DNA of 64,000 nt. It comes from Marasmius tenuissimus. Lineage: Eukaryota; Basidiomycota; Agaricomycetes; Agaricales; Marasmiaceae. The stretch spans positions 682,001 to 746,000 of the forward strand of contig JAQOTA010000054.1 of assembly GCA_029532415.1 (NCBI GenBank), in the 5' to 3' direction. The notes under the pieces were generated by a model. It was not told where the DNA came from and did no database searches. It saw only the letters and a list, made by a program, of their open reading frames with translations. This document shows, in pieces, positions 1 to 13,044 of this stretch (the stretch's first letter is position 1; each line of letters begins with the position of its first letter). Made by a program: the position numbers and the translations under genes.

Positions 1-185
1 TTCAGTTTCGGGAATGCAATGGGGGTGTGTTACCGTATTGGGAAGACCTCCAATCTGTCAATAATAAAGAGGCATGCCGGCAGAGATCTCGCTTGGGATC
101 TTGCGAGGTTACTTAATTACCACCGCCAGGACCTCTTAAGGTAGAAGACAAATCTCCTCGAGTCTGTTCTTTTTCGCCCTCAACC

Positions 186-1828
186 ATGATGACCTCTGAC
201 CCATTTCAACCTCTGCAGCTCAAAGGCGAAATCATGGATCTTGAATTTACTGTTGATACCGACCATCGGTGTGTGGGCGATGCTAATCATTCTCCGGGCC
301 TCGATTGACGCGTTGGACGGTGCAGGAAGCGCAGGAGAAATAGGACGACCCAAAGCTGTCTGAATTGTCATACTTCGAAACGCAAGGTGCGTTTGCCAAT
401 GGATTTTCTCGTCGTTGGAGAATACTGATGAAGTGGCGAAATTTACAGTGTGACCGTAAACGGCCATGTCAGAGGTGTATCCAGCTCGGTCTGGTGCGTT
501 TCCCCGTCTCTTATTATTTTCTGCGGTTTTTCTTTACCACTCGAATAGACGGGGCTTTGTGTTTACGAGATTGACGATCCTGCGCTGAGGTGTGTACGGT
601 GCTTCTCTTGAAATAAACTTGCGAGTCAATCGGACTTACGGTTTTCTTTAGAGATGACCCCTCCCTGGACGAAACGACGAGGTTGAGGAACAGGATCGCA
701 GAGCTGGAGAGCCTCGTACGCGAATTGCGAGGTACGTATTCTCATCTCTCAGTGGCGCAGGTCGCCTCATGTTACTGGTTACTCTCTTTCAAGGCAAGCC
801 ACATCCTCGCTGGGCAGATAGCAGCTTCCGAGATGGCGACCCTAACGAAAAGTGGCACTCAAGGGCCGCAAAATGTCTACCAGGTGGAAAGCGACGAGCG
901 CTTTCCCCAGAGCTGGTTCAGGACAACCCTCCCACTCATACTACGAATGGACGCTCCAGTGGCGTCCTTTCTACCCTCTTGTCCCCAATCAAAACCGAGA
1001 ACGTCTCGGACCCCTCTTCTCAGTTATACCGGTTCTCCCCGTCTCCTGCGCCTTCCATGCGCTATCACACCTACCAAACGGACGTCCGATCCTCCCCCGT
1101 AGAGGGTAACGGTGGGCAACGCTCGCCACCATACCGTTCTCCCAACTCTGCCGGATCATATCAGTCTTCCGCCCCTCCCACTTCTAGTTCTTACGCTGGA
1201 GCTTCTGGGCATCCAGCATCCGCATCTAGTTCGTCTTATTCTGATGGCGGAAGTAGCACTGGTGCTCATACCTACCCTCTTTCGGGAAGCGACGATGGCC
1301 GACCCTATTCCGACCATTACTCGGCGAGAGACAGTCCTACCCACTCCAATAGCTACTGCGTCTGTCGAACGAACTCAGCGATTAGCCATTCTTTCTTGAC
1401 GCTTTCTCAACAAGTCCATAGCACGCTTCATACAGTCCGGCAGTATAGCAATCATGCTGCAAACTCGAGATGTGTGATTTATCGTCATATTGAAGACCTA
1501 AACACATTACTGCAACAGTAAGTCCATGGCGCTTGTGTCCCGAGGCCCCTACCCTGATTCGTTTTCTCGTCTTAGATCCAGAGGCAGCGAGTCGAACGAC
1601 TGTGCAGGGCCAGCGTATGACAGCAATACCCCGACAGACAGCGAGATTCTGACACCTGCCTCGACGTCCAGTGGACCGACATCCTTCCATCCTGGCTCCT
1701 CTCCGGGTGGCGGCGTTTCACCGCACGGCGAGTGGACAGCAGCAACCATGTCGCCGACGGGTTACAATCCGTACTTCCCCATGCCACAAGGGGAATCTCA
1801 TTCAATGTATACGCATGTTATGTCTTAA
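186..1828 (+). CDS. Zn(II)2Cys6 binuclear-cluster transcription factor
   Basis: Seven exons join in frame: 186-268, 326-386, 449-493, 549-589, 652-731, 794-1517 and 1576-1828, giving 428 residues. A basic stretch (KRRRNRTTQ) leads into the zinc cluster CLNCHTSKRK-CDRKRPCQRC followed by the sixth Cys after IQLGLTGL, the classical C-x2-C-x6-C-x5-C-x2-C-x8-C spacing. A short coiled coil (LRNRIAELESLVRELR) follows, as in dimerising Gal4-type proteins. The rest is Ser/Pro/Thr-rich and probably the activation region; a more ordered segment (CRTNSAISHSFLTLSQQ, then cysteines) sits near the end. No fungal-specific middle homology domain is visible, so this is the short basidiomycete type. The cluster is split by introns between its cysteines. 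It is a sequence-specific nuclear regulator by family; the target is unknown. The start is the first of two ATGs in tandem, 186 and 189. Confidence 0.88.
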
Positions 1829-2140
1829 CTCGTTATCTTGAGATTTTTTTCATTTCGGTTTCATTTCCCTGTACTTGACTTAGCGTCCCTCCCAGCGTCC
1901 CTCCGTTCTTTTTCTCTGTCCTTTCTTGCATGCACTCCCTTATCTGCTATGGACTTTTACAGCTATCATTGTCATTATTAGTCACCTCATTGTTTCTTGC
2001 CTCTTTTCGTCATGATGTACGACACAGTTTTCTTCTCACCCTGCTCCCATAGTTCACGTTCATGAAGTAAAAGACGTGCCGACATATAATATCCAGTTCC
2101 AAGAATACCCCCCAATAAACTGATGTAATTGTGAGCCTAA
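1829..2140. other. Convergent 3' intergenic space
   Basis: The transcription factor and the TANGO2 gene face each other tail to tail across this stretch. It is pyrimidine-rich and holds presumably the two 3' untranslated regions. I see no ORF or RNA gene in it. Confidence 0.5.
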
Positions 2141-3506
2141 CTAAAAGGACCGCGAGAGACGGGACCGAAGGTCTAGCTGGAAGCGAAATGTACGTTCGGA
2201 AGGTGTAGGTGTAGGGGAACTGGAATCCGTATCGCGTCCCATTCTCGTCACTTTCCCATCGACAAGCTTCCATATATCTCGTTCAATGAATGTCACCAGG
2301 CCATTTCTCCGAATTAGGAGGACGTTCGACAAACGTGTGCCATAATACGCAACCCTTCCGCCCCACGTAGCTGCAATGGGCTCGACCTGCACAGTGTTGC
2401 GCAGCTCGCCACGCTTGGTGACAGGTTCCGAGGGCGTCCACCTATAAAACCACGCCCAATGTAGGACATGCGGTAGCCCCCGGGAAGTAGTAATCAGCGA
2501 TACCGCACATACAATCGAACTGAGCTGAATTCCGGACGAAAAGGAGCAGAAACGAGGGGGGGGAGAAACTCACAAGAGCAATTCAAATAAACGGTCCGCA
2601 AGCTCGGCTTCATCGGCATGCTGGTCTGAGGTTTGAGTTACTTGTGATATGAGATTTTCGAAGTCTCTCAAGCCTCGTTTCACTTTAGGCCATTCAGCTC
2701 CTCCCTTGCCGTCGACACCGTTAGAGAAGCCACCACAGGTACACTCCTTGGCGTCAAGTGGACGGGAAGTGATTGGGCCACATGCAGCTCCGTTGGTGAC
2801 TAAAGTGGCCTCGTAGTGCAGCCCGACCCGAGCATCAAGATCGCTGACTTGAGTCGGTGGAGCAGGCATGGTTGACGGCGCGAGAAGAAGAAGATTGAAA
2901 CCGGCATATTTGACATCTCGAGGAAAGCACTTTTGAACTTGGACATCCAAAGGCTCGTCGGACTCGTTGAGTAAGAATGAGGAGACCAACGAGCCCCTCG
3001 AGGTTACGATGGAGGAATTAGATTCCTCAGTGATGTTTGTCCTAAAAAACTATACGTTTAGAATATGCAACCGATAAACCAAATTTGACTCGCTCGTGAA
3101 GTTCTCCGCTCACGGAAAGCGAGAAGTTTGCTAAAGAGTAACAGCGAACGTCATGAGTAGACTAAACTTACAGTAGAGCAACCTTTCCGGTCCGAGAAAG
3201 ACCTAGCCAAGTACCCCCTCCCATTTCGTCGATCCCTGAAAGCACCATACCGGGCACGGAACCCGTGCCAGACTCGTGGTCTTGCTCGAAAGAGTGAAAA
3301 CCTGCATCCTTTGTTGCTCTGTCAAGGAATTCGTCCCGATTGCTACACAGGATCCTACAAAACGCGGAATCATCATTATCGATCATTATCCGTGGGGAAG
3401 CCATTCACTTCTCAGGATCCCCTGGAAAAAGTTCAAAAGAAGGGCTAGAAGTTTCTACTTACAGGGAGTATTCAGGATGATCAAGAGCCCAGAACACGAT
3501 GCACAT
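2141..3506 (-). CDS. TANGO2: TANGO2/NRDE-family protein
   Basis: Four exons (3506-3463, 3354-3172, 3041-2574, 2441-2141) join in frame to 331 residues. The N-terminus MCIVFWALDHPEYSLIL runs into CSNRDEFLDRAT, the NRDE motif that defines the family, with the conserved Cys at position 2. GGTWLGLSRTGKVALLTN follows, as expected. The C-terminal part has the usual RDIWKLVDGKV stretch and a Ser/Pro-rich, less conserved tail. In animals TANGO2 is linked to Golgi/ER organisation, mitochondrial lipid and heme handling; the biochemical reaction is not settled, so the function here is by family only. The start is unambiguous because the family begins with MC-I-V. It shares a 310 bp divergent upstream region with ARP6. 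Confidence 0.92.
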
Positions 3507-3816
3507 CAGGAAGAAAAGGTAACTGATCAGGAGGGTATTCTTCAGAGAAACCGTGACAGCAGTCCGGGTAGTATTAGCGCTAAGATCTGGGTTGTCAGAG
3601 TTTGAGGCTGACCGTTTGTGTTACAAAAGGTCACAGAGGTTCCCTGGAGTTGTTGCAAGTATTCCAGGCGGGCTTAGACTGGATTGGAACGGAAGCAGGC
3701 CTGGTGAGATGATGAAGAACAAGGCGGAAGCGTGAGAGTCGTTTCTGAGTCACCTAACGGTCACAGCCCGGGGTTCTTCCCACGCTTTCTTTTTGTGAGG
3801 CGACTTCCACGTCCCA
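3507..3816. promoter_or_regulatory. Divergent promoter region, TANGO2 / ARP6
   Basis: Only 310 bases separate the two start codons, so both promoters must lie here or overlap the neighbouring gene. I see no clear TATA box and no other gene; short ORFs here have no family resemblance. Confidence 0.5.
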
Positions 3817-5832
3817 ATGAAGACCGTCAGTAGCACCGTTGTACTTGACAATGGTGGCCACACAGTCAAAGCTGGTACTGTTACTAACCATAAAAGAGCA
3901 TCGTCTCCTCGGTCAGTTTACATCAATGCCGTGATCTCTTGCTCTGACGTCGGATTTTGCGTTTCTTCATAGCGTGGTTCCAAATACCATCGTCCGTTCG
4001 AAAGGGGACAAGACGACTTATTTTGGCCACGAGTTAGAGGAATGTAGGGACTACTCCGCTTTGCACTATCGTTTACCTCTGGAAAAGGTTAGTACGACTG
4101 CGAACTTCCCGGGTCATCATGATGTGGCTGGTTGGCGAGGAGCGAATTCTCAGCAGCTACGGTTTAGGGTTATATTGTCGACTGGGACGCGCAGAAGGCC
4201 ATATGGGATGGAATTTTCTCCGATCAAGTTTTAAATGTGAGCATTTGCTAGACAAAAGAAGTGCTCATAGACTAACGGCATCGATGGCTGCATTAACTAG
4301 ATCAACACTACTCAATCGTCGCTCATCTTGACCGAGCCGTATTTCAACCTTCCCAATATCCAGGAGGTATATGATCAGTTTGTATTTGAGGAGTATGAGT
4401 TCCATTCGTACTACCGATGTACCCGTAAGTTTCAGGTTTGACTAGTGGACCGCACGAGCCTCGAAGTGGAGCTGATGCACAACTCAGCGGCATCCTTGGT
4501 CCCTTACGGATCTCTATTTTCAGTTCCAAGGTTGCCACAACCTGAGTGTCTGATAATCGTCGACTCAGGGTTCAGCTTCACGCATGTAATACCCATCATG
4601 GGCGGGAACATCGTGTGGAATGCCGTCAAAAGGTTCGTTCTACCTTTCTAAGAAGATCCAGGAAGAAACTCGAATGAAACATGATCTACCCAGGCTGGAC
4701 GTCGGCGGGAAGCTCTTAACTAACCACCTGAAAGAACTGGTTTCATTTCGACAATGGAATATGATGGACGAGACATACATTATGAACGATGTCAAGGAAA
4801 ACTGTTGTTACGTCTCCCAGGACTTCAGACGTGACCTGGAACTGACTAGGTAAGGAAATGAGACCGAAGGTTCTGGAAGAATGCGGCTTTTCACAGACTT
4901 CTCTACTCGCCCGATGCTCACAGCAGTCTCGTTCAGACTCGACCTCAAAGACAACACTGTCGTCCAGCAATATGTCCTTCCCGACTTGTCTACCAACAAG
5001 CGGGGACGGATTAAAGAACCCGAGGAGATAATATCCGACGGAGACCAGTTACTTGTAATGAATAACGAGAGGTTCTCTGTCCCCGAACTCATCTTTCGCC
5101 CAGATGACATTGGTGGGTATTCTAAGTGATCCATAACACAATATTTCCCCACTGATCTCATTGACGAAACGTCGTCCCTCTAGGCCTGGATCAATGTGGG
5201 TTAGCGGGGGCAATAGCTGCTTCCATTTCATTACTTCCTGAAGATTTACGCGGCATATTTTGGGCCAACATCGGTGTGATCGGCGGAAACACCAAATTTC
5301 CAGGGTTTCGTGAGCGATTGTAAGCTTCAGGCCTGTACGGGATTTCGGTGCTTAAAAAATATCTTCGCTACTTTCAGGTTGTCCGAAATTCAGCCTCTGG
5401 TTCCGACGGGTCTGCAGGTCGGCATTTACGAAAGCGAAGAGTAAGTTTTATTGGCGTGCGACCCCGTTCACCATTGGATTCAGAAAGCTGATGCATCCGA
5501 CTAGTCCGATAACAGAAGCGTACAACTCTGCGCTCAGACTTGCTTCGTCGTGGGAGGCCCTGTCTCGGGCGGTGGTAACACGGGCGGAATATCAAGAAAG
5601 CGGTAGCAATGCCTCGTGGAGGAAGTTCCGAGACTGGAGAACTACTGCAGGTGGTGGTAGCTCTGAAGATTGGTTGAAGTCCAGGGATGTTGGTGATGTA
5701 CCTCAAGGAGTGGCCGGGGCCGGGAACAGCTCAAGTGGAAGCAGGTCTTCGAGAACACGGAGTATTGGACGCATCGTTATCAGTGGTCCCGGTCAAGGTG
5801 TTGGAGAACCGGTTTCCAAGAGGCGACGATGA
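3817..5832 (+). CDS. ARP6: Actin-related protein 6 (SWR1 chromatin-remodelling complex)
   Basis: Ten exons join in frame to 468 residues: 3817-3911, 3973-4087, 4168-4236, 4301-4424, 4488-4632, 4694-4849, 4937-5112, 5184-5319, 5378-5440, 5505-5832. The order follows ARP6 throughout: [13 protein letters not shown] (phosphate loop 1), [66 protein letters not shown] (phosphate loop 2), [53 protein letters not shown] and a glycine-rich VIGGN stretch. ARP6 helps SWR1 exchange histone H2A.Z in the nucleus. The C-terminal 100 residues are Ser/Gly-rich and longer than in yeast or human. The exon 6/7 junction was chosen (87 nt intron) because it matches the ARP6 spacing exactly; reading through hits TAA at 4851. 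The 3' splice of exon 5 (4488) is likewise fixed by homology. Confidence 0.94.
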
Positions 5833-6932
5833 CTACTCGAGAAGGTACGAGGGCACCGCTGTTGTTGACCACTTCCTGGGAGGATGAGAACTTGGAGTAG
5901 GAAGGGAGGAGACTGGAGTAAGGAGTAAGGTGGATTGACAGAACTCTTCTGCCGGTGCGGGAGCGATGTCGGGGGTTCTAGACGGGAGAAGTCTTCTGTG
6001 TATTGTCGCTAACACCCGGGAGTTTCAATACCGGAATCATTCAAGACTAGGGCCCAGGAACATGTCAGTTAGTAGAGCTTGGTGCAATACTTAGTATGCG
6101 GGTCGTTCGACAATTTTTGGAAGTTCCTTTGATGCAATGAGCCGTCAGGAACGTCGACGAGTCCGGCATCTTACTGCCAAGCGATAGACAACGAAGCACG
6201 ACGTTCTATTGTTGTTTCGCCGGAGGAATTACTGTCACTGATCACCCTCATGAAGGGGGAACTCAAACACTTGAAATCGTAATATTGACTCGATGTGAAT
6301 TGAACGATTTGGGTAGGTTCAACAAATAATCGAGTCGACGAAATGAGGGTGACACTTATTTCCTTGCATTCTGTGCGCGATCGAGAAGATGCATAAGATC
6401 GATTTCACCCGTCATGCGTTCTCACAGGTGTGTGTCCAGCTGTAGTGGACACGCTGCCGCGCATAGCCAATCTGTGAATTGATCATGCACTGGGTGGAGA
6501 ATATATCGATCCTCTCTCCCATACAGTTTCCTCAAGCAAACGCCTTGGGTCTGGTTGTAGCATCGCCTCCGCCTCCGCTCCCGTCCTATTCAAGGGGCCC
6601 CAAACTTTCAGCTTTGAGTTTGATCGGGACCACAGTTGCCACTCGAGTTTTACTCAATACAAAGACATACATACAAACCATTCTCTATCATCTATACCTG
6701 CGCTGGGTAGGCTATTCTTACTTACGGCGCCACCCCAGATCAGAGAGGGTGCAAAAGAATGGGCACGAGGGTTCTTATGGTGTGAATGAAATGTTCGTTA
6801 CATGCGTGATTTTCGTATACCCAAAGTAGAATAGAGGCGTCATTCAGTCAACCAAAAGATCGTATTAGTCGTAATAACATGCAGGGGGGAGACCCATAAG
6901 CGTTCGTCGATAGGGTCGTACATCGCGTCGGA
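5833..6932. other. Intergenic, no gene recognised
   Basis: About 1.1 kb between convergent ARP6 and the importin gene. A short ORF at 6479-6829 shows no family resemblance and is compositionally unremarkable. I see no RNA gene or repeat here. Confidence 0.4.
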
Positions 6933-9900
6933 CTACTGACTGGCACCTGCTGGGGCGTCGGCTGCCCGCATGACTTCCATCAACAACGTTTGCTGTTCCA
7001 CATCCAAAGAGGTCGTAGCAGCTTGATATCCAGGGCCATTACGCATTTGGAAGGCTTCGCAGACGCCCGTCAGTGGAAGGTGTCAGCATAGATAGTGCCA
7101 AAAATAAGAACTCACCAGTCAGAGCTTGCTTGAAGGAGCTGTGGAGATTGACATTGTCAAGAGGACTAATATATCCGAGTTCCTCAGCCACAGTCTCTTC
7201 TTCGTCGTCACTTTCTACGTCCTCTCCTTCTTCGAGTCTTTCTGATCGCTCCCGAAGACGAGCCCCCTGCGAAAGATGTCATTAGATCTTCACACAATAG
7301 GTGACAGCGAGAACCGGAGCATACCTCCTTGGCTAGCATCTCGAGATATGCAGAGTCTTCATCCCAAACGTCCTCTAATACAGAGATATGAGCACGAGAC
7401 GTAAGGGGAGGAACGTTTAGGCACTCGAGACTTCTCACCATCATCACCGTGAAGATTAAGCAGCTTCTCTTCTTCGATATCATCCTCATCAGAATCATCT
7501 TGGAGCGACTCTTCCAGCGCCTTTCTCTCTAGAGAACACGTTCACAAGATATCCTCGGTAAAACTCTTATTTGGGGGGATACAAAGACAGCGGGAACGTA
7601 CCTGCGATAGCCTTCGGCAAATCCTTGAATAACTTGAGGATCCCCCCGACAATTCCAGGCCAGCCTTCCCTAAGTGACTCGGGAATCGAACCGGTATCGA
7701 GCTCGAGGAGACTTGACAAGGCGAGGATGCTCAGCTTCTTGTCGTGAACTCGAGGCAGCAGGACATCATTCTTGTTAATGGCTGCGAACCACTTGTCAAA
7801 GAACCCTCGCGCGGATCCTGGCCTGGAGCTTTCCATGAGCTGCAGCGCAGCGCTGGGGTTGTACAGGACCGCGTTGACCAAGACGTTCAAGAGAGCGAGT
7901 TTGAGGGACGCGGTCTCAGCCAGCTCGAGGTACTCCAAGGCGGTAACAATATAGGTTTGCAGGGCCTACGAGTGGCGTTTAGTGACAGAAAAATATAGGA
8001 CTGAATGACACGGAACTCACATCATCTACATGTCCACGTAGGTTGAGAAGTACCGATTCAGCTAATTTGCATCCGTTGACACCGTCGTTCTCTCCAAGCT
8101 GCTTGTTGGAGAGGGACGTCGTGTAGATGTCAACGAGCATCTGCTTGTATTCAGAACGGGTTCTAATGACTTCGTGTCCATAGGAAACGAAATTGTCGAG
8201 GGGGGCAAGCATCTCTACATATCGATACGACGTCAGCGACAGGACCTCGGTAAGTGATACACAAGCTCCATACCCTCTAAGAAGTCAACCGCATCCGACT
8301 TGAACAGCGCGTAGGTGATTTCGAAGACAGGCCACATGTTGGGGGAGATCGCACGAAGCTTGAAGGTCAAGCTATCGATGAGATCGTACATGTTGTCGAA
8401 CAAATCTGTATCCCGCTGTACGTCAGCGGAAGTGAACGACAGGTTTGTATATTTAAATACTTGCCTAAGAGCTTGTTCTCCAATGTGAAGACGACGATGG
8501 GGATGATAATCTCCTGGATCTGAGTCAGGATTTCTGGCGCATTCTCGACGGTCGTGACGATCTAGACGGTTTTAACCATCAGCGACAAGAAGGAAGACAG
8601 GTGGCAGAACGTACCGTCCAGATTGTCTTTGCCACTCCCATAGCGGCGTAGGTCTTGTCATCGTCGCCTTCCGCGAGAAGGGCCTCAAAGTCCCCGCCAG
8701 AATTTGCGACTTCAACCTCTTCCTGAGCAATACTTTCTTTGGCGAGACGCATGTACGAGTCACACTACACAGATATTTAGCCTGTTTAGGAACTCCATGA
8801 GGGGGGGACGAACGCCACATACCAGGCTTTGGGTAAGTTGGGCCGCAACTGGAAGTAATTCGGCGGTGAATTGATCGACCATGACCTCCATACTGTGATT
8901 GAGAATGTCGAGGTCGGTCTCATCGGAGAGCTTGAGCAGATCTGAACAAAGTGGACGGTGCGTCACTTCCCGTCGGGCTCCTGTGTGGCAATATAAGTGC
9001 TACTCACCTTGGACGACCTTTCCGACCTGAGGAGCGACCTGAGCCCGTACTAATGGAAAGACACGACGATAAGTTAGAACACCTCAATGAAGCGACGCAG
9101 CGGACGTACCAGACTCGTTCGAGACGATCAACTCCGTCAAGGCAAGTACTGCCTGAACTCTGACGGGAAGCTCGGGGTCGTCAAGGGCGGCAGCGACGGC
9201 TCTTGAGTTCTTATTTAGGTTCTAAAACACATGGCTAGTGGTATCGCATAAACGGGAGAAGTGCGCTAATTTACTGACCTCTTCATTTGACCATTGGATG
9301 CCAGATTTTACCACGGTACCGAGGACTTCAATGGCCTTAGAACAATGACCGTGAGTCAACTTGTCAAATGACGAGTTAGATCCAACTCACGATAGCCCTC
9401 ATGTATGGCTCGCTACTAGTGTACTCTGGAAGGACGAATTGCTCAACGAACTGCTCCATATTATTCCTGACATCGGGGTGCTTCATTATCCAAGGCCCGA
9501 GCGCAGCGGTCATATTCAAGGCACCAAATTTCTGTGGTGGCGCAGCGTTGGATCGAAGGATTGTATTGATGAAACCAAGGATGGGCATGAACGCGGTTTT
9601 CGTTCTATTACCAGCCAGTGCAAAAAGGAAACTTGTCGCAGCCGAAACGGGGGTGGCGTAACTTTCGTATTCATCTGGCGGAAATCATAATGATAAGGCC
9701 AAGGAAGCCTATTGGAGGGGTGGATGTACTTGCCTACAGAGACACGAACGTAGTCAACCGGGTCATTCTGCCACAAAGCTTCTTTGGACGGGGTGAAGCA
9801 CAAGTGAGGGAAAGCGAAGGAGGACACAAGGGTCTCGAAGTGAGGTTTTAGCAGGGTCCACGTCGACTTGGGCTTCACGCTAGAACAGAATTAGTGGGAA

Positions 9901-11198
9901 ACAGATTTCTGCTCAATTGTGCCACGAACCATTCAGTGAAGAACGAAAAGATGTGATACTGGGATTTCTTGGATAACCACGCCTGACCAGAAACGTACAA
10001 TTCCACCTGTCTCAGGTAGATATTGAGGATTTCCGGAGCGAACATAGTCACGAAATGCTCTGCAAAGCGACCGTACTCCTTCTGCATGGGACTGGGGAGT
10101 TGAGATGGGTTCCCAAACCTTTAGTAAAGAAGTATTTAGCCTATCGAACAATTGAGGTCGTGATAAGGATGTTTACCTGTGGAAAAGACGGCCCAAAGTA
10201 GAAAATGCCCATTTCTTGGCTTTCCACCATTCACAGCGCTCCCGGTCGTCTTCGTCCTCGGGCACTGCTTCCTTGGGGATGTTGAGGTTGACGACAGAGA
10301 ACAGGAGTTGACCCCAGGGAACCAGACTCTCAGCACTTTGTTGGTGGGCACTGAGATTGATTACGAGACTGGTCTTGTATGTCTTGAGAATCAGATGAAG
10401 CATGGTCGGGATCTCCTGCGCTTGCGACGGAGTAGTTTGGACCATCTGCTGTGCAATCGAAACGAGAGTTGGGAAGAGGCCCTCGACGATCTTTGTCATG
10501 TAGTCGCTCTTCTGACGGAACCTAAGCGAAATGAAATTTTGTCAGACTTCGACACGTCAAACAATGCGCCGCTGCGCACCTGAACGCTTTGACCGTCTCC
10601 AAAGCAGCTATACATCCTGCATGTACCTCTCTTATCTCAGAGCTGCCCAACATCCTCTTCAAATCGTCCAACAAAGTAGGCCATCTTTCCGGGAAATCGT
10701 GCGAGATAATGTTCTTGAGCGCGCTGGCAAGCTGAAGGCTGATGGCTCGAGATGGAGAGTTGGCAATAAGAGGTAGAATATTGGTTCTGATGGCACTTTT
10801 GTCGGATTGAGCGAGAGGATTGCGGTCGGCGCGACCTGTAGGAGTTTCTAGAGCATAATGAGATGCAACGCGATTCTTGACCCAAACTGAACATGCTTGA
10901 CGAGTGGCACTAAGAACAAGTAAAGGTTCACCCTAATACCCTCGAATATAACGCGTGCGACACGTACAGATCGATATTATCTGAGGCGATTATCTGGAGA
11001 AGAGCAGCAATCATGCCCTCTTCATTGCCAACCTAGAAGATCACCCAAAAGTCAGCTAGATTTTCCTATAATCGCTGCCGATTGTATGCGATTTCGAGTG
11101 GCTCTAACCTTGCGAATTTCAAGCTCTGCAGCTTTGCGGATATTAGGATCGGGGTTGAAGGTCGTCGAGAAGAGATTCGTCAAGGTTTGCAAGTCCAT
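6933..11198 (-). CDS. Importin-beta family karyopherin, importin-7/8 (Nmd5/Sxm1) type
   Basis: The start ATG at 11198 opens MDLQTLTNLFSTTFNPDPN, the beginning of importin-7/8 proteins, followed by the importin-beta N-terminal segment (IRKAAELEIRK | VGNEEGMIAALLQIIASDN) across the first intron (exon 1 11198-11109, exon 2 begins 11032). RQACSVWVKNRVASHY and NIISHDFPERWPTLL continue the HEAT-repeat array. The C-terminus has the family's acidic patch (DDSDEDDIEEEKLLNLHGD) followed by VWDEDSAYLEMLAKE and ends ...MEVMRAADAPAGASQ at TAG 6933-6935. The gene is cut by many short introns; I checked only the ends exon by exon. By family it carries cargo (ribosomal proteins, histones, kinases) through the nuclear pore and is released by Ran-GTP. 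The closest yeast relatives are Nmd5 and Sxm1; I cannot separate the two. Confidence 0.9.
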
Positions 11199-11989
11199 TC
11201 TAGAGTGAATTTTCCTTTCAGTTTCTGATAAAACGGAGGTCGAGAGCAAGATAGATATTGTCTAGAGACACTCACTTTGAGTTTTTGTAGTCGTATCAGT
11301 GGCCGTAAGAAAGAAAGAGACAAAGATCAAAGCAACGCCGTCCAGCAAAAATTTCAGGGCGGGCACGTGCATTATGGTCTGTACGCGTTCCAGCGCCAAT
11401 ATGGGCGCTTGTTGTTACCCCTTGTTCTCTTGAACCACCGTTGTCGAGAGCTTTCTTCAAGCTTTCTTCCTCCTTTATTAAGTGGCTACCGGGAAGTTTC
11501 CGACGATTGACGTTGCCCAAGCCTCGAACTTCGATATGACAAAGATCAGCGGGGTCACGGTTGCAATTCTACAACCACAAAGATTGCACAAAGATAAAGT
11601 AAGATCTCGATTATACTCGTGAATGGATTCAAAGTCCTTCTCATGGGATAATCGGTAAGTAATGGTCATCAAGGAGTAGCCTGAGGTGTAAAATGCCAAA
11701 TGGGCCCAATAGTTCAGATCCGAAAATACCATCCCCAAAACCAGAAGGAATTCCGCAGTTGATTCACACGTAACACTACTAGCGTCTGACTTGCTGTCCT
11801 ATCACGGAGATAGCTCATTGAAGCATACCGTAGGGGGGTCTGCCAGGACAGCCGTTGAAGGCCTTTTATTAGGACCGTTTGATTTTCAATAGGATTATAC
11901 TGTACGCCTACATCCAGGCACGACGCGTGTTTCTCAGAATACCAAGAGATCCATATCTCCGGTAGGGGGTGGTGAAGAGTATATGAAGT
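11199..11989. other. Upstream region of the importin gene, nothing recognised
   Basis: This stretch precedes the tandem duplication. Short ORFs on both strands (for example 11277-11510 and 11478-11738) have no motif, no intron logic and no relative that I recognise. Confidence 0.4.
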
Positions 11990-12650
11990 CTTATCTTCAG
12001 CATGGTCAAAGCCAGGGATATCATACCAATCGACCTCTGTTCAATTTTTTAATTTATAAGGTATCTGAAGAATATCCGAGGTTCCTCAGTTATCACAGAG
12101 CTTTGTCAGTATGGCTATCCCTCACCTCGGAGTCGTACTATCAATGACATGTCCCCCTTCATCGTTCTTAATTGATTCTTTACGATACGTACAGAAACGT
12201 TACGGGCTCTCCTGAACCAGGGCCCGTGCTCAAGTTCAATGACCCGGGACAACGTCGCACCGCGGGTTCCCTTGCACGTCCGAACTCCCCGTAAGAAGAT
12301 ACAACCTATATATTCTCAAAGGTCACGATGATCAGAGACTCTATGTGTAAGGCCGTATTGAAAAGCTTGCTTTGTCGATGAGCAACGAGGATCAGTGCCA
12401 CCTTTTCGGCAAATCCCGAAGTATGGTGGCGTAAGTTCAATACTCAGGTACTTGTTCTGGTCGTGGTGGCAGCGTCACAGATTTGAACTTTACATTATCA
12501 TACGCAACATATTCCAGAGCTAACACAGAAAACTATTGAGCCAGTGACTACTTTGTCTTCATACTACGCCGTAAGGAACGAGAATTTATTAGTGCCCGTC
12601 TGAAATTCAATACAAGTTTTAACACACACCACCTTTCGATTCGTGTGTAA

Positions 12651-12961
12651 TTACGTGCAAAACGCGTTCCTCGGTGGCTGAGTCATGCAGCACGTCGGGC
12701 AACGACAGTTCGCAGAGAGATGGAAGACGCCGTCTCCACCACAAGTGTAGACGTACGCGTTTCCACCATTGGGATACGCCTCGCAACCAAAGGCACCTAC
12801 GAGATGCACGGGGAAGGATATCGAATAAGTCAAGGTAAAACTGAGAATTGAAGTTGAAGCGCACCGGGAGAGCTACATGGCTGGCCAATTGGGTTGTACT
12901 GCGTTGCCGCAAGGGAAACCGTGGCACTGAAGAGGAGGGTAGCGATGGCGAAGAAGCGCAT
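12651..12961 (-). CDS. Small secreted eight-cysteine protein (copy A)
   Basis: Two exons (12961-12865 and 12796-12651) encode 80 residues. A signal peptide is clear: MRFFAIATLLFSATVSLA, with cleavage expected after ALA or AT. The mature part has eight cysteines in the order C-x7-C-x13-C-x11-C-x-C-x2-C-C-x9-C, with YPNGGNAYVYTCGGDG and ANCRCPTCC. The spacing is not that of a hydrophobin or a cerato-platanin, and I do not recognise the family. The protein probably forms disulfides outside the cell. Its tandem paralogue is copy B at 14525-14838. Such duplicated small cysteine-rich secreted proteins are often stage- or host-specific in basidiomycetes; that is inference only. Confidence 0.8.
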
Positions 12962-13036
12962 TATGTGTACAAGATCAAGAGAGGCTGAATACAGATGACA
13001 CGATGGTGAGGATATGAGAGGGTCTATGGCAAACGT

Positions 13037-13044
13037 TTTATATC
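13037..13044 (-). promoter_or_regulatory. TATA box of secreted-protein copy A
   Basis: ATATAAAA on the minus strand lies 76 nt upstream of the start codon, the same distance as in copy B, so it is preserved between duplicates. Confidence 0.65.

Noticed and set aside
6479..6829. A 116-codon ORF in the ARP6-importin spacer
   Set aside because: No motif, no relative recognised, and composition like the surrounding spacer.
9361..10776. Several 70-134 codon plus-strand ORFs
   Set aside because: Antisense shadows of the importin gene.
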